64,000 nt of DNA from an uncultured Prevotellaceae bacterium. Lineage in GTDB: Bacteria; Bacteroidota; Bacteroidia; Bacteroidales; Bacteroidaceae. A program made the translations under genes and the position numbers. Positions 35,630 through 44,559 of this stretch are shown here, piece by piece. A model generated the notes under the pieces. The model ran no database searches and was not told the DNA's origin. It worked only from the letters and a program-made list of their open reading frames with translations. Where the stretch lies: the NCBI GenBank assembly GCA_902801375.1, contig CADCIB010000014.1, positions 1 to 64,000 on the forward strand, written 5' to 3'. The stretch's first letter is position 1, and the number at the start of each line of letters is the position of its first letter.

Positions 35630-36625
35630 TTAATGGTTCAGATACGCTTTGCCCTCCAAGATGCGAATACCTTTACCTTGCATAACAGATGAATTATTTA
35701 TGCGTTTGCCCTCGAGGTTAAACACGTGTGGCATCTCTTTCTGCTCTTGAAGTACAGGTCGCAGCGAGAGCGGAGTTGTATCATCGACAGGCGAGATTTC
35801 ACAGACAGCGGCATTCTCCACATCGTTGTACTTCGAGCTCAGCAGGATGGCCACCACATGCAGGTTGTCGCGGTTCTGAATCTGCGTGTTGGCCGAGATG
35901 TCGATGTCGTAGGTAAAGGTGTTGGGCTCACCTTTCACGATCGGCGGCACGACGCTGTTCTCCAGTCCCTGTCGCACACCGGCGCCATCAACAGCTACGT
36001 GGTCGTATTCCATCTCCATCAGCCCCGAACCGTTGACGAAGGGTTTCATTTCGGGCATCACGAGCCAGTCGGTATCTCCCACATATTTGTTCTGCTGCAT
36101 CCAGTAGCGGTCGCCCTCGGGGCCTTTCATGCCGTCTTCGGTGACGACGAACGCCCAGCGATAGTCCGACTGTGTGTCGTCGAAGGTGAAGTTGGCCGTA
36201 GCCGTCACGCCGATGATGTTGCGCTGAGCATCCTTCCACTGCGCCGCCACGCTGACGTCGGCGTAGCATGTCTGGTTGAGCAGTTGGTCGATGTTGTGGA
36301 TAATGCCGATGGGGTCGGAATAGTTCCATGAAGTTCCGAAGAAAGGATCTGTATTGATGGAGCGGTTCAGCTCGCACGAGGGGTAGCCGTTGCCGCTGGC
36401 ATAGAGCTTATTCTTCATGGGGTCGTAGCTTTCCTGGTGAACAGCGATGGCAATGAAGCGGTCGCCATATCTTTTCTGTTGGTGTTGAACACTGGCAATG
36501 CCTCGGGGACAGTTGCTGCACCAGGTGCCCGTGTACTCCTCCATGAGGACGCGTCGCACGGGTTGCGCTTGAATCATGTTGGCTGCCATCAAGAGGGCAG
36601 CGAGAGAGGTAAAAACAGTTTTCAT
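35630..36625 (-). CDS. Exported Omp28-like thioredoxin-fold protein
   Basis: 331 aa. Signal peptide about 1-20 (ends IQAQ). Thioredoxin-like part: 'VLMEEYTGTWCSNCPRGIAS' (about 26-45) with a CxxC (CSNC), then 'AIAVHQESYDPM'. The C-terminal half has beta-rich text ('TEDGMKGPEGDRYWMQQNKY') typical of Omp28-related proteins of Bacteroidales. The C terminus ends in an incomplete version of the window's tag (HVFNLEGKRI...KGIRILEGKAYLNH). The CxxC suggests a redox or disulfide role in the envelope, but activity is not known. A related partial gene lies at the right edge of the window. Promoter -7 element TAACTTTG at 36680-36673. Confidence 0.75.
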   Translation of the reverse strand: MKTVFTSLAALLMAANMIQAQPVRRVLMEEYTGTWCSNCPRGIASVQHQQKRYGDRFIAIAVHQESYDPMKNKLYASGNGYPSCELNRSINTDPFFGTSWNYSDPIGIIHNIDQLLNQTCYADVSVAAQWKDAQRNIIGVTATANFTFDDTQSDYRWAFVVTEDGMKGPEGDRYWMQQNKYVGDTDWLVMPEMKPFVNGSGLMEMEYDHVAVDGAGVRQGLENSVVPPIVKGEPNTFTYDIDISANTQIQNRDNLHVVAILLSSKYNDVENAAVCEISPVDDTTPLSLRPVLQEQKEMPHVFNLEGKRINNSSVMQGKGIRILEGKAYLNH

Positions 36626-36672
36626 ACGATACGATGATGTTGTTAGAGGTCGTTTGTCCTGCTTGGACGCTG

Positions 36673-36680
36673 CAAAGTTA
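36673..36680 (-). promoter_or_regulatory. -7 element for the Omp28-like gene
   Basis: TAACTTTG on the minus strand, about 48 bases before the ATG (36623-36625). Confidence 0.5.
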
Positions 36681-36797
36681 TGACAAAGAAATGAAAAGGC
36701 TTTGCATTTTTTTTGTATGATTGTTCCAATTTTACTAATTTGAACAAAAAAATGTCGATTTCTTGAAGAAAACCGATGAGATATGAAGAAAATAGTT

Positions 36798-36805
36798 TAA
36801 ATTTG
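36798..36805 (+). promoter_or_regulatory. -7 element for the membrane regulator gene
   Basis: TAAATTTG, 24 bases before ATG 36830, in the divergent gap shared with the Omp28-like gene. Confidence 0.5.
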
Positions 36806-36829
36806 CAGCCAAAGAAAAAAATAGATACC

Positions 36830-38545
36830 ATGACGAGTAAAATATGCAGGCTCTGTATACTGCTACCGTTGCTGTTGATGAGCTTCAGTGCAAGAGGTGC
36901 AAATGCCATCAATATGCCCGAGTTCTACAGCCGTTGGGATGGATATGGCAATGACAAGCTGATGTCCATGGGACGATTGTTCCTGAATCAACGGTTCAAC
37001 ATCGACAGTGCGTTAGTGTGCTATAGCATTGTAGCCAACCGGTTGCAGAACAATGTGCACGACAAGCAGGATGCCAACCTCTATATCCGGGCCTTGAACA
37101 ACTTAGGCTATCTCTACTATACATATTATAATGATCACGTGCGCGCGGATGCCCTTTTCGACGAAGGCATCGCCCTTGCCAAGAAGTTCAAGGAAGACAG
37201 TCATCTGCCCTACCTCTACCTGAACAAGGGCAATGTCACCTACATCTACGAGACCATCAAGGGCCAGAAGCAGAGCGAGAAGAAGATCATCGACAACTTC
37301 AAGAAAACCTTCCATTCGGGTGTAGAGCAGCAAGCGTGGGACTGTGTGACGGCTTCGTTCTATGGTTTGGCCACTTTCTACATCAACATGGGCACCCGTG
37401 ACATCTCGCCCATACGCAAAGAGGTAGAAACGTATGCCCGGCTCAACATTCCCGACTCTACCACGCTGAAGGATATCGCCCAGGTCTACCTTACTGTTCT
37501 TCAGGCATACGGAACACATCGCTACGAACAAAGCATCGCGCTGCTCGAGAAGCAGTTGGACGATGCCGACTTCATGCAGCACGTCCATTTCGACCAGATT
37601 GCCAACACCTATAGTTCGCTTATCCGTCTTTGCAGAATGGTCGGACAGCATGAAAAGGTGGCGCATTTCTGCAACGAGTTTGAGAATTTTGTCAAAGACG
37701 GCGACAACATGACCTCAAAAGTGCAGGCTTACGGTCTTTTGCAGGAAATCTATCAGGAAGCTGGTCAGACTGACCTGGCCCAACACTACGAGTATCTCAA
37801 GCTAAAGGTAAAGGATGAGTTTCAAGAGCAGCACCAGTTGGGCGACATGGAGCAAAACCGATTCTTACGCCAGCTGACACAGGTGAGCGACGAGCTACAG
37901 GCCGAACAGACCGAAAACCACTGGAAGACCATTGTCCTCCTGATCATCAGTATCGCCTTCGTCCTGTTGGTCGTCAGCCTGTATTATATTGTGAGAAGCC
38001 TGCGCCGGCAGCGTCGATACGTCAACGTGCTGTACGAGAAGAACCAGCGTCTGCTCGAATCCAGCCAACTGCTGTCTCGTTCTTCTCCCTCCTCACCACC
38101 CAGCTCTCATCCCTCACCGACTACTGACGACGCGCCACAAGAAAGCGACGATCGTGGCGAGAAAATGGCGCCACAGACAAAGGAGGCCATCAAGCATTCC
38201 ATTCTCGAGGTGATGAGCCAGCGCGACGTCATCTGTCAGACCGACTTCACCCTTTCGACGCTTTGCCAGCTTTCGGGCTACAGCCACTCGTATGTCTCGC
38301 AGGTCATCCGTGAGACGTGGGACACCAATTTCAATGCCCTGCTCAACGACTACCGCATCAAGGAGGCCTGTCGCTGCATGAACGACATCGAGCATTACGG
38401 CAACTACACCATCGAGGCCATCGCTACGACGGTGGGATTCTCGTCGCGCAGTCATTTCTCCACCATCTTCAAGAAGGTGACGGGCATGACGGCTGCCGAA
38501 TACTTCAAGACAGCCCGCCGCAAGGCTGCCGAAAGCAACACTTAG
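36830..38545 (+). CDS. Membrane-spanning TPR sensor with AraC-type DNA-binding domain
   Basis: 571 aa. Signal/anchor at about residues 4-25. The outer part (about 30-350) has TPR-like helical pairs ('NLGYLYYTYYNDHVRADALF', 'LYLNKGNVTYIYETIKGQKQ'). A membrane helix lies at about 365-388 (IVLLIISIAFVLLVVSLYYIV), then a short coiled coil and a Ser/Pro-rich linker (SRSSPSSPPSSHPSP). The AraC domain is at about 460-565: 'STLCQLSGYSHSYVSQVIRE' and 'TIEAIATTVGFSSRSHFSTI', ending FKKVTGMTAAEYFK. Thus a single chain links an outside sensor to inside DNA binding, in the manner of Bacteroides hybrid regulators but without kinase domains. ATG 36830 opens the signal peptide. The BspA-like gene downstream is a possible target, by position only. 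Confidence 0.8.
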   Translation: MTSKICRLCILLPLLLMSFSARGANAINMPEFYSRWDGYGNDKLMSMGRLFLNQRFNIDSALVCYSIVANRLQNNVHDKQDANLYIRALNNLGYLYYTYYNDHVRADALFDEGIALAKKFKEDSHLPYLYLNKGNVTYIYETIKGQKQSEKKIIDNFKKTFHSGVEQQAWDCVTASFYGLATFYINMGTRDISPIRKEVETYARLNIPDSTTLKDIAQVYLTVLQAYGTHRYEQSIALLEKQLDDADFMQHVHFDQIANTYSSLIRLCRMVGQHEKVAHFCNEFENFVKDGDNMTSKVQAYGLLQEIYQEAGQTDLAQHYEYLKLKVKDEFQEQHQLGDMEQNRFLRQLTQVSDELQAEQTENHWKTIVLLIISIAFVLLVVSLYYIVRSLRRQRRYVNVLYEKNQRLLESSQLLSRSSPSSPPSSHPSPTTDDAPQESDDRGEKMAPQTKEAIKHSILEVMSQRDVICQTDFTLSTLCQLSGYSHSYVSQVIRETWDTNFNALLNDYRIKEACRCMNDIEHYGNYTIEAIATTVGFSSRSHFSTIFKKVTGMTAAEYFKTARRKAAESNT

Positions 38546-38578
38546 CACCCACTAACCATCATCAACGTTCACCCAACA

Positions 38579-38610
38579 CGCTCCCCATAACAAGCAGGGG
38601 GAGCGTTTTC
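38579..38610 (+). terminator. Terminator after the membrane regulator
   Basis: CGCTCCCC, 10-base loop, GGGGAGCG, then TTTTCTTT. Confidence 0.75.
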
Positions 38611-38688
38611 TTTCTGCTATTTCGTTCGGTTTTGCATGATTCGAACACGCCGACATCGCTTTTGTTAGGCGGTTTTTTCGATTTCGCT

Positions 38689-38696
38689 TATCTTTG
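38689..38696 (+). promoter_or_regulatory. -7 element for the BspA-like gene
   Basis: TATCTTTG, about 95 bases before ATG 38792; the long leader holds no clear structure. Confidence 0.5.
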
Positions 38697-38791
38697 CAGC
38701 GTCCTTCTCCGATGAAGAGCCCTGTCGGACTTTTGGACGATGCGAATTTGATGGGCTTACCTATATTTAAATATCTAAACAATCGTTGAAA

Positions 38792-40714
38792 ATGAAAAAG
38801 ATTTTACTTGCCGTATGCGCTCTGTTCGCTGTGACGCTTGCACACGCTCAAGACGACGAACAACTGGTCGTAGAGAACACCACACCAGGTAAACTGGCAC
38901 AGCAACTTGGTGCCGAGTTGTACACCTGCACCAACCTGAAGGTGACGGGAAGCATCAACAATGCCGACCTGAAAGTGCTCCGCCAAATGGCCGGCTTTAT
39001 GCCCGACATCATTCCCGACGACTATTGGGATGACTATGCCAAACCCGCGGGCAACCTGAATCTGGCTCCCCGCAAAGGTCATGGCGACCTGCCACACGAC
39101 CCGAGCGAGTGCTCGCTGGCCATCCTCGACGTTTCGGAGGTTCACCTCGTAACAGGAGGTGGAAACTTCTTCGAAGACGAATACTTAGGAACGAAATACA
39201 GCATTCAGAAAGAGGGCGTGGCACCCGACTTTATGTTCGAGCGCTGCTACAACCTCGTATCGCTGAAACTGCCCAACGAGCTGAAGAAGCTGCCACGCTA
39301 TTGCGTGTCGCACTGTGATGCACTCGTCGATCTGCAACTCGGCGACAAGATCCGCACCATCGACGACTATTCGCTCACCAACAACGCCAGTCTGCTTTCG
39401 CTCACTATTCCCGAGGGTGTCGTCTCTATCGGCAGAGAGTGTGCCTCGCGCTGTAATTCTCTACTGAGCCTCACTCTGCCCAGCACACTGACCGAAGTGG
39501 GCTACTTCGCCTTCTGCAGTAACCCCTCGCTGACAGAAATCAATATCGGCTCTGGCCTGAAAAACCTCGCCTACGGCATGTTTAAGTGGTGCGACGGACT
39601 GGAGTATCTCGACCTCTCCGACAGCAACATCGAGACCATCGGCAATTTTGCCTTCTCTACTTGCACCAGCCTCGAGACAGTGAAGTTCCCCGTTACGCTC
39701 ATCTCTATCGGCTCTTATGCTTTCGAGCAGACTCCTTTCCTCGAGGAGATCGATATACCCGAGGGACTGGAGACCATCGGCAACAATGCTTTCTATAACA
39801 GCGGACTGCGCACCTTCACCCTGCCCAACAGTGTCACCTCTATCGGTACGGCCTGCTTCTCCGACTGTAAGCTTTTGGAAAACTTCACCCTGAGCGAGAA
39901 CATCACTTGGATTCCCGACCGCTGCTTCTCGTCGTGCAACAGCCTTGTCAGCCTCGACCTGCCTGAGCGCATCTCTGAAATCGGTCCCAGTGCCTTCTCC
40001 TATTGCAAGTCGCTGACAGACCTCAACTTCTCTTCCGGGCTTCAGTACATCGACGAACAAGCTTTCTATGGCTGCGAGGCTCTTGAAGAAGTGACCGTTC
40101 CCGACAATGTGCTTGAAATCGGTAGGGGCATCTTCCGCAACTGCACGTCGCTCAAAGAGGCTTCCATCGGCAGTGGTATCGAGACACTGCCTATGGAATG
40201 CTTCTACGGTTGCTCTTCTCTTTCCAAGTTGAACCTTGTCGACGGCATAAAGACCCTTCAGCGTTTCGCCTTCGAAGAGTGCACCTCGCTGAACACCATC
40301 ATACTGCCTGCCACCGTCGAGGTGCTCGAAAACGGCCTCTCCTTCCTCTGGGGCAACGTGCAGAAGATCGTATGCTATGCTACCGTTCCTCCTGTGAGCA
40401 ACTCAGCCAGCGGCGAGCCGTGGTACAGCTGCTACAAGACGGCCCGCGTCTACGTTCCCGAGGAATCTATCCCCGCCTACATCCAGTCGCCCGTGTGGAA
40501 GAAGTTCTATGAAGAAAACGACTTCCTCACTATCGAGGACTATCTGGCTGAACAGGGTGATGACGAGACAACAGCCATCAACTCGGCAGCTTCTCAACAG
40601 GCCGCCTCGGCAACTCTCTACGACCTTTCGGGCCATCAGCTCACAGCTCCCACCAAGGGCATCAACCTCGTGCGCATGAGCAACGGTGAAGTGAAGAAAG
40701 TTGTCGTCAAGTAA
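38792..40714 (+). CDS. BspA-like leucine-rich-repeat surface protein
   Basis: 640 aa, exported (signal peptide 1-19, ends LAHAQ). From about residue 140 to 540 it is built of about 17 LRR_5/BspA repeats of about 23 residues with the pattern 'L-x-x-I-x-x-x-A-F-x-x-C-x-x-L' (for example 'IGSYAFEQTPFLEEIDIPEG', 'IDEQAFYGCEALEEVTVPDN'). BspA-type proteins of oral and gut Bacteroidetes mediate binding to host or bacterial surfaces. The C-terminal tag 'LYDLSGHQLTAPTKGINLVR...VKKVVVK' suggests the same export and anchoring route as the other tagged proteins here. I chose ATG 38792 over a TTG two codons earlier. Followed by the five-gene protease cluster. Confidence 0.87.
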   Translation: MKKILLAVCALFAVTLAHAQDDEQLVVENTTPGKLAQQLGAELYTCTNLKVTGSINNADLKVLRQMAGFMPDIIPDDYWDDYAKPAGNLNLAPRKGHGDLPHDPSECSLAILDVSEVHLVTGGGNFFEDEYLGTKYSIQKEGVAPDFMFERCYNLVSLKLPNELKKLPRYCVSHCDALVDLQLGDKIRTIDDYSLTNNASLLSLTIPEGVVSIGRECASRCNSLLSLTLPSTLTEVGYFAFCSNPSLTEINIGSGLKNLAYGMFKWCDGLEYLDLSDSNIETIGNFAFSTCTSLETVKFPVTLISIGSYAFEQTPFLEEIDIPEGLETIGNNAFYNSGLRTFTLPNSVTSIGTACFSDCKLLENFTLSENITWIPDRCFSSCNSLVSLDLPERISEIGPSAFSYCKSLTDLNFSSGLQYIDEQAFYGCEALEEVTVPDNVLEIGRGIFRNCTSLKEASIGSGIETLPMECFYGCSSLSKLNLVDGIKTLQRFAFEECTSLNTIILPATVEVLENGLSFLWGNVQKIVCYATVPPVSNSASGEPWYSCYKTARVYVPEESIPAYIQSPVWKKFYEENDFLTIEDYLAEQGDDETTAINSAASQQAASATLYDLSGHQLTAPTKGINLVRMSNGEVKKVVVK

Positions 40715-40804
40715 TTCAATCATTCAACAGACTGAGGTGAAAAGGCAATTGGTGCCGAAAGCATCTTTTGCCTTCTCTCTCCTCTTTCATCTTTTCTCTT
40801 TCCT

Positions 40805-40843
40805 CTCAATTGTCAATTCTCAATTGTCAATTCTCAATTATCA
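40805..40843. repeat. AATTGTCAATT-type tandem repeat upstream of M6 gene
   Basis: Four units of CAATTGTCAATTCT-like sequence end seven bases before ATG 40850, occupying the ribosome-binding region. The same text continues inside the gene at 40903-40938. Confidence 0.75.
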
Positions 40844-40849
40844 AGTCCC

Positions 40850-42718
40850 ATGAAGAAAAAAGTACTCGTCCTCATCGCCTTTCTGTTCTCATCTCTCCCC
40901 TCTCAATTGTCAATTATCAATTGTCAATTCTCTATTGCCAACGCCCTTCCTGCCCAGCGTGGCGTGAAGCGCACGGTGCCGCAGGCTGACGGCACGAAGC
41001 TCACCCTGAACCTTCGTGGCGATGAGCATCTGCACTACTTTACGGCCGACAACGGACTGCCCGTGGTACGCAATGCAAAGGGCAACTACTGCTATGCCGA
41101 AGTCAAGGCCGAAGGACTTGTACCCACCTCACAACTTGTAGCCCAATCTGATGGTCCTGTCAGTCGCATTGCCAATGCGACTCCCGCCCGTCTGTCTCAG
41201 GTTCAGCAAGCCCTTCGCCTGCTTCGGCAGCAGCGCATGTCGCAAGTGGAACGCACACCCATGCCACGCCGCGTCATGACGGGCCAGCGACGCGGGCTGG
41301 TCATCCTGGCCGAATATGCCAACTATCCCTACACCTACTCCAAGGCCACCATGGACAGCATCATGAACTACACCGGCTACCAGAAGGGCTACTTCCAAGG
41401 CTCCGTCCACGACTACTTCCTTGAGCAGTCGAACGGGCAGTTCGACCTGACCTTCGATGTCGTCGGTCCCGTCAAGCTCTCCAAGGACATGGAATACTAC
41501 GGACAGAACAACATCTTCGGCGATGTACACGTAGGGCAAATGGTGGCCGAGGCCTGTCAGCTGGCCACCGACTCTGTCAACTATGCCGACTACGACTGGG
41601 ATGGCGACGGAAAGGTAGACCAGGTGGTCGTCATCTACGCCGGATGGGGCGAGGCAATGGGCGCTGCCGAAGAAACCATCTGGCCGCAGGAGCATCAGCT
41701 CTCCAAGTCGGACTTCGGTCGTCCGCTGAAGATCGACGGGGTGGAGATCAACAAATATGCCACCACCTGCGAGCTCTACGGCAACGAAGAGGCCTACGGA
41801 GGCGAGCGCTGGCTCACAGGCGTCGGCCCCATGTGCCACGAGTTCAGCCATTGTTTCGGACTGCCCGACTTCTACGACACGCTCGACGACCTGCACTTCA
41901 CCATGTGCGACTGGGACCTGATGGACTCTGGCTGCTACAACCTCGGCACCTACTGCCCTGCCGGCTACACCGGCTATGAGAAGTGGTTCTGCGGATGGCA
42001 GGAGCCCATCGTGCTCGACAGCCCACAAACCATCACCAACCAGCAGCCGCTGAGCGAGGGAGGCGACTTCTATGTCGTCTACAACGACCAATACAGCGGG
42101 CAGAAGAATGAATACTACATTCTGGAAAACCGACAGTGGACCGGCTTCGACTCTTGGCTCTACGGCAAGGGACTGCTCATCACCCACGTCAACTACAGTG
42201 CCGCTGCATGGCGCAACAACGAGGTGAACAACGAATACGGCAAGGAGCGAATGGCCATCATTCCCGCCAACAACCTCTATACCTACAAGGACAGTGCGGA
42301 AATAGGCAACACCTACCCCTACATCGACCGCGAGAGTGGCACCATCCTGAACGATGCCCTCACCAACACCTCTACGCCCTCGGCGATGGTCTTCAATGTC
42401 AACAAGAGCTTCAAGAAGACGATGGACAAGCCCATCACCGACATCCGCATGGATGCCGACACGCACACCACCTCGTTCCGATTTATGGGAGGCAGCGACG
42501 ATGAAGCCACGGGCATAGGGAATGAAGAATTAAGAATGAAGAATGAAGAATTAAGAATGAAGGATGAAGAATCGCGCGGTGGCATCTACGACCTCCTGGG
42601 CCGTCCCGTCTCTTACAGGGCAAATTCTGTTTGCCCGACATCACCCAAGTCTATCTACATCATCCGCTCGGCCGAAGGACGCTTGCAAGGCAAGAACGGA
42701 AAGAAAATTATGAATTAG
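40850..42718 (+). CDS. Secreted M6-family metalloprotease (second copy)
   Basis: 622 aa. Signal peptide 1-33, whose hydrophobic core is partly encoded by the AATTGTCAATT repeat (SQLSIINCQFSIANA). Prodomain-like text 'DGTKLTLNLRGDEHLHYF' is shared with the other two M6 proteins here. Metal-binding-like 'YDWDGDGKVDQVVVIYAGWG' (about 246-265). Zinc motif HEFSHCFGLPD with H330, E331, H334. No large C-terminal beta domain follows; after 'KPITDIRMDADTHTTSFRF' comes a linker made of another repeat (GNEELRMKNEELRMKDEESRG-like, about residues 557-576) and a tag 'IYDLLGRPVS' ending irregularly in GKKIMN. First gene of the 40.8-50.1 kb cluster, 16 bases from the next M6 gene. Probably secreted; substrate unknown. 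Confidence 0.87.
   Translation: MKKKVLVLIAFLFSSLPSQLSIINCQFSIANALPAQRGVKRTVPQADGTKLTLNLRGDEHLHYFTADNGLPVVRNAKGNYCYAEVKAEGLVPTSQLVAQSDGPVSRIANATPARLSQVQQALRLLRQQRMSQVERTPMPRRVMTGQRRGLVILAEYANYPYTYSKATMDSIMNYTGYQKGYFQGSVHDYFLEQSNGQFDLTFDVVGPVKLSKDMEYYGQNNIFGDVHVGQMVAEACQLATDSVNYADYDWDGDGKVDQVVVIYAGWGEAMGAAEETIWPQEHQLSKSDFGRPLKIDGVEINKYATTCELYGNEEAYGGERWLTGVGPMCHEFSHCFGLPDFYDTLDDLHFTMCDWDLMDSGCYNLGTYCPAGYTGYEKWFCGWQEPIVLDSPQTITNQQPLSEGGDFYVVYNDQYSGQKNEYYILENRQWTGFDSWLYGKGLLITHVNYSAAAWRNNEVNNEYGKERMAIIPANNLYTYKDSAEIGNTYPYIDRESGTILNDALTNTSTPSAMVFNVNKSFKKTMDKPITDIRMDADTHTTSFRFMGGSDDEATGIGNEELRMKNEELRMKDEESRGGIYDLLGRPVSYRANSVCPTSPKSIYIIRSAEGRLQGKNGKKIMN
40903..40938. repeat. AATTGTCAATT repeat inside a signal peptide
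   Basis: CTCAATTGTCAATTATCAATT and following units encode SQLSIINCQFSI in the signal peptide core of the M6 protease at 40850. Confidence 0.75.
42520..42572. repeat. GAATGAAGAATTAA repeat in tag linker
   Basis: Three direct units of GAATGAAGAATTAA type encode the charged linker between the protease and the C-terminal tag. A degenerate version is at about 49973-50018 in the 275-aa protein. Confidence 0.7.
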
Positions 42719-42734
42719 TAACATTATAACCAGT

Positions 42735-44495
42735 ATGAAGAAGATATTCTGCATTTTGCTCATTCATCTGTTCGCCCTGTCGGCAGTGATAGCAGCTCCG
42801 GCCGAAAGGCGGTGGCACACCTACACGCTGCCCGACGGCACGAAGATGGAGCTGATGCTCACGGGCGACGAACACGGGCATTGGTTCAAAGCCCGCGACG
42901 GACGGTGCTACGACATCCAAACCGACATAACCCGCTCGGGCGGATTTGAAATCCGACCGCTCTCCGACAACGAGCTGCAACAGCGCAAGGCGCAGGCTGC
43001 CGAGCGGCGTGCCGCTGCCAATGTCTCCCGCAGTAATCTCGCACCTTCGCACCCACGCACCCACGCACCCTCGATGAAGACACCCACTCACTACACCGGC
43101 GAGCGCAAGGGCCTCTTCATCCTCGTGGAGTTCCCGGAGCAGCCTTTCTCGCGGCCGGACATCAAAACTGTCTACGACAGCATCTGCAACTATCGCAACT
43201 ATCGCACACCTCCCTACTGCGGCTCCGTGCGCGACTACTTCTATGAGCAAAGCGACGGCCAGTTTGACCTGACGTTTGACATTGTCGGCCCCATCATGGC
43301 CGAACACAACGAGAGCTACTATGGAGCCAATGGGTCGATGGGTGGCATCGACGGTATGGTGCAGGCACTCGTCATCCAGGCTGTGAACGAGGTGGCCGAC
43401 TCGGTAGACTTCACCCAGTACGACTGGGATGGCGACGGCGAGGCCGACCAGGTGTTCCTGCTCTATGCCGGCTACGGCGAGGCGCAGGGCGGCCCGTCGT
43501 GGACTATCTGGCCTTGCGAAGGCCAGCTGAGCAAGCAGGGAGGTGTCAGAGACTTGCCCGTCGTTGATGGTATCACCATCGACACCTTTGCCTGTTCGTG
43601 CGAGCTGCGCGGCAAGAGCGGCACGCAGATTGACGGCATCGGCACCATCTGCCACGAGTTTACCCACTGCCTGGGTTTCCCCGACTTCTACAACGCCAGC
43701 GACTTCAACGACTTCTGCATGGATGTCTTCGACGTGATGGACTATGGTGCCTATAACGGCAACACCTACTGCCCTTCGGGCTACACGGGCTATGAGCGGT
43801 GGTATTGCGGATGGCGCGAACCCGTGGAGCTGACCGAGGCGCAGCACATTGCCGACTGGCAACCCTTGGTGAACGGGGGTGAGACCTTCATCCTCTACAA
43901 CGAGGGCAACCACGACGAGTATTATCTCTTGGACAACCGGCAGTATGTGGGCTTCGACTCGTGTCTCTACAGCCACGGCCTTGTGGTGACGCACGTCGAC
44001 TACGACGAGTATGCCTGGGAACACAACCAGGTGAACACCAACAAGAACCGACAGCGCATGCTCTTGGTGCCGGCGGACAACATCCGCGACATCAAGACCT
44101 GCGACACCGATGCCTTCCCCTACACCTATCTGAACGGACGTAAGACTCTCGACTCGCTGACCAACCGCAGTCATCCCAGGGCAACGGTCTACAACAAGAA
44201 TACCGACGGCAGCTATTTCCTGAACAAGCCTATCTACAACATCCGTGAGACGGGCAACCGTGCCGTTGAGTTCGACTATCTCGTGAAGCCCATCCCACCG
44301 ACTCCAACGGGCGTTGGTCAATTGACAATTGATAATGGACAAGAGATAATTGATAATGGACAAGAGACAATTGATAATTGCGAAAGTGTGTACGACCTCC
44401 TTGGTCGTCCCGTCTCTTACGGGGCAAATTCTATTTGCCCGGCATCCCGCAAGTCTATCTACATAAGGAAAGGACGTAAGATAATTGACAATTGA
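42735..44495 (+). CDS. Secreted M6-family metalloprotease (third copy)
   Basis: 586 aa. Signal peptide 1-20 (ends VIAAP). Prodomain-like 'DGTKMELMLTGDEHGHWF', then a His/Pro-rich stretch from a CGCACCCA microsatellite (APSHPRTHAPS, near residue 105). Catalytic domain with 'YDWDGDGEADQVFLLYAGYG' and zinc motif HEFTHCLGFPD (H307, E308, H311). After the protease, a linker of repeated TIDNGQ-like units (44317-44380) leads to the tag 'VYDLLGRPVSYGANSICPAS'. The tag ends KIIDN because the stop codon lies inside a repeat (44480-44516), so the usual KVVVK end is lost. It is 16 bases after the previous M6 gene and 64 before the 1502-aa surface protein. Confidence 0.87.
   Translation: MKKIFCILLIHLFALSAVIAAPAERRWHTYTLPDGTKMELMLTGDEHGHWFKARDGRCYDIQTDITRSGGFEIRPLSDNELQQRKAQAAERRAAANVSRSNLAPSHPRTHAPSMKTPTHYTGERKGLFILVEFPEQPFSRPDIKTVYDSICNYRNYRTPPYCGSVRDYFYEQSDGQFDLTFDIVGPIMAEHNESYYGANGSMGGIDGMVQALVIQAVNEVADSVDFTQYDWDGDGEADQVFLLYAGYGEAQGGPSWTIWPCEGQLSKQGGVRDLPVVDGITIDTFACSCELRGKSGTQIDGIGTICHEFTHCLGFPDFYNASDFNDFCMDVFDVMDYGAYNGNTYCPSGYTGYERWYCGWREPVELTEAQHIADWQPLVNGGETFILYNEGNHDEYYLLDNRQYVGFDSCLYSHGLVVTHVDYDEYAWEHNQVNTNKNRQRMLLVPADNIRDIKTCDTDAFPYTYLNGRKTLDSLTNRSHPRATVYNKNTDGSYFLNKPIYNIRETGNRAVEFDYLVKPIPPTPTGVGQLTIDNGQEIIDNGQETIDNCESVYDLLGRPVSYGANSICPASRKSIYIRKGRKIIDN
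44317..44380. repeat. CAATTGATAATGGA repeat in tag linker
   Basis: Direct repeats of AATTGATAATGGACAAGAG encode the TIDNGQ-type linker of the third M6 protease. The same unit is in the 1502-aa protein at 48923-48958. Confidence 0.75.
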
Positions 44496-44516
44496 TAATT
44501 GACAATTGATAATTAG
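44480..44516. repeat. AATTGACAATTGATAATT repeat across a stop codon
   Basis: The repeat supplies the last codons and the TGA (44493-44495) of the third M6 gene and runs 21 bases beyond it. Confidence 0.75.
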
Positions 44517-44559
44517 GAAAATAACGAATCATCTATTATTAACAAAACTGCAAACAACA

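Noticed and set aside
43040-43080. Functional His/Pro-rich metal-binding motif in the third M6 protease
   Set aside because: APSHPRTHAPS is encoded by a CGCACCCA microsatellite and is absent from the other two M6 proteins, so it is probably a neutral linker.
41129-44363. Minus-strand open frames of 445 and 551 aa
   Set aside because: They lie opposite the two M6 protease genes and have compositions typical of reversed codons; no motif.
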